Source: an uncultured Eubacteriales bacterium (lineage in GTDB: Bacteria > Bacillota > Clostridia > Oscillospirales > Oscillospiraceae). Taken from it: a stretch of DNA of 11,137 nt. Position numbers and translations under genes: made by a program. Under the pieces are notes generated by a model. That model was not told the origin of the DNA. It worked only from the letters and a program-made list of their open reading frames with translations, and did no database searches. The stretch covers positions 1-11,137 of the forward strand of contig USPI01000031.1 in NCBI GenBank assembly GCA_900556535.1, given 5' to 3'. Below, in pieces: positions 6,792 through 11,137 of the stretch (position 1 is the first letter of the stretch; each line of letters begins with the position of its first letter).

Positions 6792-6796
6792 AAAAC

Positions 6797-6815
6797 CCGG
6801 TGTCAATGACACCGG
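6797..6815. terminator. bidirectional intrinsic terminator between the regulator and the flavin reductase-like gene
   Basis: CCGGTGTC (6797-6804), loop AAT, GACACCGG (6808-6815), flanked by AAAAAC on the left and TTTTTT on the right. It lies six bases after the regulator stop and 12 bases beyond the stop of the converging minus-strand gene, so it can serve both. Confidence 0.9.
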
Positions 6816-6826
6816 TTTTTTCAACC

Positions 6827-7363
6827 TCAGCGCTTGTCGATGCACTCGATTATTTCGCCCACAAAAACGAGATGGGGCTGCCAGCCGCCCTTAAAGTCGG
6901 GATAGACACGCGGCATGGAGGCATAATACTCCCGAATTTCCGGCGCAAGGTCCTCGCGCGAAAACTGATGCTGATACAGCTTCTTGCAAACGAAGGTGAG
7001 GCTCGCCTCCTCGTAGCTTATGCCCTTGCCGACCGTGACGGGAGTGAGCCCAGCGGCAGCGGCCTTGTCCTCAAATCTGCCGGTGTGGGTGCCGATATAT
7101 GCAACTGCCTTGCGATACTGCTCGGGATAAAAGCTCACCGTGAAGAACTCGCTTTTCGTGAGAAATTCGCTGGTGTATCTTGCAGGGTGCACGTAAACGG
7201 TCACCGTCGAGCAGCGCTTTCCGTCGCGGCTCCAGGTAGTGCCGAGGCTGCCCCAGCTGACCGTGCAGCTGTTAAAATTATCGGGCTCGCCCGCGGTCAC
7301 GACCGCCCACTGCTTGTCAAACATCTCAAAAACCTTGTAGTCTTTTTCCTTATAGCTATCCAT
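6827..7363 (-). CDS. flavin reductase-like FMN-binding split-barrel protein
   Basis: A 178-residue protein resembling the flavin reductase-like domain family (FMN-binding split barrel), which covers NAD(P)H:flavin oxidoreductases and small redox or FMN-carrier proteins of anaerobes. Visible family features are WAVVTAG near the N terminus, NSCTVSWGSLGTTWS, TVYVHPARYTSEFL, FFTVSFYPEQYRKAV, and a C-terminal HLVFVGEIIECID strand. ATG 7363 (MDSYKEKDYKVFEMF) was chosen because AGGTGG lies 8 bases upstream. The GTG at 7375 overlaps that ribosome binding site and is not a plausible start. It follows the membrane glycosyltransferase-like gene by 18 bases with no terminator between, so the two are probably cotranscribed. 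No functional link between them is obvious. The partner and substrate are unknown. Confidence 0.8.
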   Translation of the reverse strand: MDSYKEKDYKVFEMFDKQWAVVTAGEPDNFNSCTVSWGSLGTTWSRDGKRCSTVTVYVHPARYTSEFLTKSEFFTVSFYPEQYRKAVAYIGTHTGRFEDKAAAAGLTPVTVGKGISYEEASLTFVCKKLYQHQFSREDLAPEIREYYASMPRVYPDFKGGWQPHLVFVGEIIECIDKR

Positions 7364-7381
7364 AATAATATCCACCTGAAA

Positions 7382-8845
7382 TTATAATTTTCCTCTCCGC
7401 TCCCGAGCCCTCGGCTTCAGGAGAAGCGCACTCACCGTGAGCACGGCAAACGGATTAACAACGTATCTGTAGCGCGACTGCACCTCAATGAGAAGGTACA
7501 CGACAAAAAGCACGCACACTATCGTCGTCATCAGGCGCAGCGCAAAGCAGAATTCGCGCCTGCGGCACACGAGCATCTTAACTGCCGATGCAAACGCAAG
7601 AAGATACAGGCACAGCCTGTATGCGCGCTCATAGAGATAAAACTTCTTTGAAAACGTGTTGAGATCAAGCCCCAGAACGCTGTCCGAGCCGCCCGTAAAC
7701 ACGAAATACAGAGGCTCGCCCGAGTGCCAAAACGCCCTTATCTTATTCATGACGAGCGAAGTAATGCTCATACCCTCGGCATGGGAGCGCTTTATGGCGC
7801 TTATCGTTTCCTGCCAGCGCGCAGCGTTGTCGCTCATGGACATGATAAATTCGTTTCGGTTCGTGTAGGTGCCGCCTGTTATGAAGTCGAGTCCGACGAC
7901 GAACTTCCACTGCGGTACGTTATTGCCGATACCGTAGGGCGCGATACCGCACAGGAAAAATATCTTGCCGACAGCAAACTGCAAAGCAAAATACACCAGC
8001 GTGAGCAGCGCGGCGGGTAAAATTTCTTTAAGCCCCCTGCGGCAGCAGCGATAGATAAGCGTGCAGAAGATGATCGAAAGAATAATAACGACGGCCTCGG
8101 CGCGCATGAGGTTTCCGACGGCGAGAAGAGCGCCTGCGGCAGCGGCCGATATATAGCGGTCTTTTGTCCCCGCGTCCTGATACCGCAGGAACACATATAT
8201 GCCCAGCAGCATGAAAAACAGCGATATGTGCTGATTGGTAAGAACGGGCGTAAGTATAAACGCCGCGGGGCACAGCGCGTATGCAAAGCCCGCAAGCACC
8301 GCCTTGTCCTGCTCAAGATACAGCGCCGAGAGCATATACACAAGCCATATGCAGCCGACGGCAAAGAAGATATTCATTATCTGCAATGCCCGCAGCGAAT
8401 TGCACACAGTAAGCACGAGCGCCTCATACATCACAAACGGTATCTGATACGCCCAGTTCCGATAATACTGAAGCTCCAGCCACGAAAAATCGCCGTTTAC
8501 CGCCGAGAGCGCGCTGTTGTACATAAGTCCGAAGTCGCTGATGGGCTGCGAGTCAATTGACACCACGGCGAGCACCTGAGACAGAACGGCAAAGACCAGC
8601 AGCAGCGCCGGTGCCAGAACGGCACTGCACCTTCCCGCAAATCTTGCCGCGGCGAAAACGGCGGCGAGCACCGCAATGAGCAGCAGGGCATACGGCGCGG
8701 CCTCCGTCAGCGTGTGCTTATCGGGCATGGTACGGAGTATGAGTGCAAAGGCCGCAAGTGCGAACAAAAGCTCGATTATCCAAACGAAGTCCGAGAATTT
8801 GCAGAAAAACGACGGCTTTTCGTTTAAAGTCAAATCATCATTCAT
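7382..8845 (-). CDS. polytopic membrane protein, GT-C-type glycosyltransferase-like (GT39/ArnT-like)
   Basis: A 487-residue protein with roughly 11-13 hydrophobic spans (about 19-37, 50-68, 76-96, 132-176 as two, 183-202, 207-222, 232-266 as two, 274-297, 404-426, 434-453, 463-478). A large soluble loop lies at about 300-400. An acidic residue in the first long external loop (D104 in QPISDFGLMYNSA) and the late ExxxRYRYxxxP motif (454-465) are typical of GT-C glycosyltransferases using polyprenyl-phosphate sugars. A cell-envelope sugar-transfer role is therefore likely, but donor and acceptor are unknown. The start at ATG 8845 has no good ribosome binding site, which is odd for this region. 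It lies 68 bases from ybaB, separated by a hairpin. Confidence is high for a polytopic protein and moderate for GT-C. Confidence 0.65.
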   Translation of the reverse strand: MNDDLTLNEKPSFFCKFSDFVWIIELLFALAAFALILRTMPDKHTLTEAAPYALLLIAVLAAVFAAARFAGRCSAVLAPALLLVFAVLSQVLAVVSIDSQPISDFGLMYNSALSAVNGDFSWLELQYYRNWAYQIPFVMYEALVLTVCNSLRALQIMNIFFAVGCIWLVYMLSALYLEQDKAVLAGFAYALCPAAFILTPVLTNQHISLFFMLLGIYVFLRYQDAGTKDRYISAAAAGALLAVGNLMRAEAVVIILSIIFCTLIYRCCRRGLKEILPAALLTLVYFALQFAVGKIFFLCGIAPYGIGNNVPQWKFVVGLDFITGGTYTNRNEFIMSMSDNAARWQETISAIKRSHAEGMSITSLVMNKIRAFWHSGEPLYFVFTGGSDSVLGLDLNTFSKKFYLYERAYRLCLYLLAFASAVKMLVCRRREFCFALRLMTTIVCVLFVVYLLIEVQSRYRYVVNPFAVLTVSALLLKPRARERRGKL

Positions 8846-8861
8846 AAGTCATAATAAAGTT

Positions 8862-8895
8862 ATATTGCCTCATGAACTTCATTCAGAGGCAATAT
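8862..8895 (-). terminator. probable terminator after dnaX-ybaB
   Basis: ATATTGCCTC (8862-8871) pairs with GAGGCAATAT (8886-8895). The stem is extended by TGAA (8873-8876) with TTCA (8882-8885) after one unpaired base. On the minus strand it lies 18 bases beyond the ybaB stop and is followed by a weak U-rich tail (AACTTTATTATG). It could terminate partially, allowing some readthrough into the downstream membrane protein gene. Confidence 0.6.
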
Positions 8896-8913
8896 TTTGT
8901 CGTAATATTTATA

Positions 8914-9240
8914 TCAGAACGGGAAGCCCATGGGGGTGAGCTTGCTCATTGCCTGGTTGGTCGCATCCTCGCTGCGTGCGATGGCTTCGTTGACCGCGGC
9001 AACGATAAGATCCTGAAGCATCTCGACATCGTCGGGATCGACCGCAGAGGGGTCTATCTCGATGCTCTTGAGTGCGCGGGTGCCGATCATGGTGGCCTTG
9101 ACTGCGCCGCCGCCGACGGTGGACACGAACTCCTTGCTCTCAAGCTCCTGCTGCATCTTCATGAACTCTTCCTGCATCTTCTGAGCCTGCTTCATCATAT
9201 TTCCGCCGGGCATACCGCCGCGAAATCCGCCTTTTGCCAT
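8914..9240 (-). CDS. ybaB: YbaB/EbfC family nucleoid-associated protein
   Basis: A 108-residue DNA-binding protein of the YbaB/EbfC family, which forms small dimers that coat DNA. Evidence: a Gly/Met-rich N terminus (FRGGMPGGNMMKQAQKMQ), a helix EEFMKMQQELESKEF, the signature VGGGAVKATMIGTRALKSIEIDP (split over about 42-64), and a helical C terminus ending in MGFPF. ATG 9240 follows AAGGAGGAAAATACT. It lies 19 bases after dnaX in the same direction, the usual dnaX-ybaB pairing, and the two are almost surely one operon. recR, commonly the next gene, is missing here. Confidence 0.92.
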   Translation of the reverse strand: MAKGGFRGGMPGGNMMKQAQKMQEEFMKMQQELESKEFVSTVGGGAVKATMIGTRALKSIEIDPSAVDPDDVEMLQDLIVAAVNEAIARSEDATNQAMSKLTPMGFPF

Positions 9241-9259
9241 AGTATTTTCCTCCTTAATA

Positions 9260-10981
9260 TTATACGAAACGGGTTTCCTTGAATTTTCTGAGCTCCTCGA
9301 TATCGCGCCTGGGTCTGCCGTCGCCGTCGCTGAGCTCCCTGATGGTTATTTTAAGACTGCGTCCCGTCACGGCGTTTGCCGCCTCGCGCAGCCGCATGAG
9401 AACGTTCTGATTGTTGAGCGTGTTGAACGGGAAGCCGGGCATCGCCTCGAGCGTGATCGCATCGGAGCTCACCGTGCCGCGAGCCTGAACGGGATTGGTC
9501 AGTATCGCAATGACGCTGAACGGAAGGCTCTCCTCCGCCTTTTCCACGACCGCATCCCAGAGCTTATCGGGGTCCGTCGGAGCATTTTCCGCGCTCGGCG
9601 GAGCGTCGGGGTTGAGGCTCACGGGGCTTGCCTTGTCCAGCAGATCGTCCTCGGGCTGATACTCGGCAAACTGCGCGGGATCAATATCGTCCTCCGGCTC
9701 GGGGCTAAAGTCCCTGCGCGCCGGCGGCTCCTCGTCAAATGGCATTTCGTCGAGGGTGGAGTGAAATTCCTCCTCATCCTCGTCATCGTCGTCCTGCTCA
9801 TTTTCCGGCTCCCGCACCGCCTGCACCGTCACTTTCGGTGCACGCTTAAAGTCCTCCTCAAGGCGCGATACCCTTGCGCGCAGTGCGCCGATATCCTCCG
9901 TCAGACGCTCGTCGCACAGAGATATTATGCACAGCTCGGCAGTGAGCTTTGCGCTTTTCGAGTCACGAATTTTGAGAATATAGTCCGAGACCGTATTTAT
10001 ATAGTTAATGAGCTCCGCCTTCGTGAGCTTTTTGCAGAACGCTGCGAGCACATCCGTGCTGAAGCGCCCCGAAATAAGGCTCGCGCCTGACTTTGGCGCA
10101 ACGGACATCATAAGGCAGTCGCGCAGGAGCGTGTTGAGCTCATACAGCATCGTCGCGGGGTCTTTTCCGTCGTCCCAAAGCTGCGAAAACAGCTTCAGCG
10201 CATCCTCCGTGCCGTGCTTGACGGCATAGTCGAGAAGCTGCGCCGTGCGGCGGTTTCCCGTAAGCCCCATCGCAGCGTACACCGCGTCCGTGGTGATATC
10301 CTGCACGCCCGAGCACTGGTCAAGCAGCGAAAGCGCATCGCGCATTCCACCCTCGGCAAGACCGGCAATAAGCATCGCCGCATCGTGGGCAAGGTTAAAA
10401 TGCTCGCACTCGGCAACGTGCTCAAGATGCGCCGCAATGACCGGCGGGTCAAGGCGCTTGAAGCTGTGCCGCTGGCAGCGCGAAAGTATCGTTGCGGGGA
10501 CCTTGTTGAGCTCCGTCGTTGCGAGAATGAACACAAGGTGCTCCGGCGGCTCCTCAAGAATTTTCAGCAGAGCATTAAACGCGGAGGTCGAGAGCATATG
10601 CACCTCGTCGATGATATACACGCGCTTTTTGACCGAAACGGGGGCAAATATCGCCTCCTCGCGGAGCTGGCGGACGTTGTCAACGCCGTTATTTGACGCA
10701 GCGTCAATTTCAACAATGTCCATAATGCTGCCGTCCTCGATGCCGAGGCAGGCGGGGCATTTGCCGCAGGGGTTGCCGTTCTGGGGATGCTCGCAGTTGA
10801 GCGCCTTGGCAAGTATCTTCGCGCAGGTCGTTTTGCCCGTACCGCGCGTGCCGATGAAAAGATAGGCGTGCGAGGTGCGGCCGGTCGATATTTGGTTTTT
10901 GAGCGTTTCGGTTATATGCTGCTGGCCGACGACCTCGTCAAAGGTCTTGGGCCGCCATTTGCGGTATAAAGCCTGATACAT
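9260..10981 (-). CDS. dnaX: DNA polymerase III subunit gamma/tau
   Basis: ATPase subunit of the clamp loader, which opens the sliding clamp and links polymerase to helicase at the replication fork. The 573-residue protein starts with the classic MYQALYRKWRPKTFDEVVGQ. It carries Walker A GTRGTGKT (44-51), a zinc module (C63, C72, C75, C78), Walker B VYIIDEVH (121-128), sensor 1 ATTE (154-157), SRC with the arginine finger (R168) and GGMRDALSLLDQ (211-222). The clamp-loader collar follows to about 370. A very acidic linker (about 388-450, with a DDDDEDEEE run) leads to a C-terminal domain from about 471. No ribosome binding site stronger than a weak GAGATG precedes ATG 10981. I saw no clear slippery heptamer for a frameshifted short form. 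The presumed SRP RNA lies just upstream on the same strand. Confidence 0.97.
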   Translation of the reverse strand: MYQALYRKWRPKTFDEVVGQQHITETLKNQISTGRTSHAYLFIGTRGTGKTTCAKILAKALNCEHPQNGNPCGKCPACLGIEDGSIMDIVEIDAASNNGVDNVRQLREEAIFAPVSVKKRVYIIDEVHMLSTSAFNALLKILEEPPEHLVFILATTELNKVPATILSRCQRHSFKRLDPPVIAAHLEHVAECEHFNLAHDAAMLIAGLAEGGMRDALSLLDQCSGVQDITTDAVYAAMGLTGNRRTAQLLDYAVKHGTEDALKLFSQLWDDGKDPATMLYELNTLLRDCLMMSVAPKSGASLISGRFSTDVLAAFCKKLTKAELINYINTVSDYILKIRDSKSAKLTAELCIISLCDERLTEDIGALRARVSRLEEDFKRAPKVTVQAVREPENEQDDDDEDEEEFHSTLDEMPFDEEPPARRDFSPEPEDDIDPAQFAEYQPEDDLLDKASPVSLNPDAPPSAENAPTDPDKLWDAVVEKAEESLPFSVIAILTNPVQARGTVSSDAITLEAMPGFPFNTLNNQNVLMRLREAANAVTGRSLKITIRELSDGDGRPRRDIEELRKFKETRFV

Positions 10982-11033
10982 AAATTCATCTCAATTCCCG
11001 ACTGCGGATAGACTTATGCGGCCTTTGACAAGA

Positions 11034-11137
11034 CTGCACACCCAACTTTGAATAATGCCATATGCCCGCCCCACCGGCAGCCGGCTCAGAACCGGCACCC
11101 TCGCGGCACACGCAAAGCACCGCTTAATGCTGCTCGG
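11034..11137 (-). ncRNA. ffs: signal recognition particle RNA (large Gram-positive type), 3' portion, cut by window edge
   Basis: On the minus strand the segment begins with GAGCAGCATTAAGCGG, which matches the conserved 3' side of SRP RNA helix 8 just after the GGAA tetraloop (AGCAGC followed by AUUAAGCG). It continues with CGTGTGCCGCGAGGGTGCC, a hairpin-forming GCCGG...CCGGC stretch, and GGGGCGGGC, ending near GTTGGGTGTGCA. This order resembles the 3' half of the long Firmicutes scRNA with an Alu-type domain, and SRP RNA next to dnaX is a known arrangement. The 5' half and tetraloop lie beyond the window, so the fold cannot be closed here. The 3' end is approximate. No ORF competes in this stretch. 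Confidence 0.75.

Noticed and set aside
6788..7387. A 199-codon plus-strand frame overlapping the regulator stop and the flavin reductase-like gene
   Set aside because: It reads through the terminator hairpin and lies antisense to a recognisable FMN-binding protein.
9619..9801. A programmed frameshift in dnaX giving separate gamma and tau forms
   Set aside because: I looked for an A-rich slippery heptamer with a downstream stem near the acidic linker and saw none convincing; one continuous frame encodes a full-length protein.
10982..11033. A separate dnaX promoter between the SRP RNA and dnaX
   Set aside because: TTGTCA is present on the minus strand but no -10 box at acceptable spacing follows it.

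Overview
The window looks like chromosome from an anaerobic, fairly GC-rich member of the Clostridia (Oscillospirales-like). Three things point that way: two sets of oxygen-sensitive 2-hydroxyacyl-CoA dehydratase (HgdAB/FldBC-type) subunits, the dnaX-ybaB pair preceded by what looks like a large Gram-positive-type SRP RNA, and strong GGAGG ribosome binding sites. No IS element, CRISPR array, tRNA or rRNA is visible.

Left half (1-5878): two paralogous three-gene cassettes face each other tail to tail. Cassette A (+) is an HgdB-like small subunit (5' end cut by the window edge), an HgdA-like large subunit overlapping it by 4 bases, and a 55-residue single-span membrane protein. Cassette B (-) has the same order: HgdB-like 398 aa, HgdA-like 507 aa, and a 50-residue single-span membrane protein. 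The two small proteins are too short to be obvious but are clearly related to each other (shared Y-[YW]-F-N-L-D-x-K, then P-x-L and Y-D). The cassettes meet at a perfect 12-bp hairpin with A and T tracts that can terminate transcription from both sides. All four large proteins keep their three presumptive [4Fe-4S] cysteines. No activator ATPase (HgdC/FldI/HadI type) or CoA-transferase is in view, so the substrate cannot be read from the window.

Middle (5879-6815): cassette B and a divergent GntR/FCD-family regulator are fired from two back-to-back consensus-like promoters (both TTGACA with a 17-bp spacer). GTGAT/ATCAC-type palindromes lie between and over them. The simplest reading is a ligand-responsive regulator controlling itself and cassette B. 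A bidirectional terminator closes the regulator gene.

Right half (6827-11137, all minus strand): the 3' part of an SRP RNA, then dnaX (clamp loader gamma/tau), ybaB (nucleoid-associated protein), a hairpin terminator, a polytopic GT-C-like membrane glycosyltransferase, and a flavin-reductase-like FMN-binding protein. recR, the usual neighbour after dnaX-ybaB in many Firmicutes, is not there.

The most interesting element is the palindromic pair of dehydratase cassettes, each ending in a conserved tiny membrane protein. That suggests a membrane-associated form of this normally soluble enzyme family.
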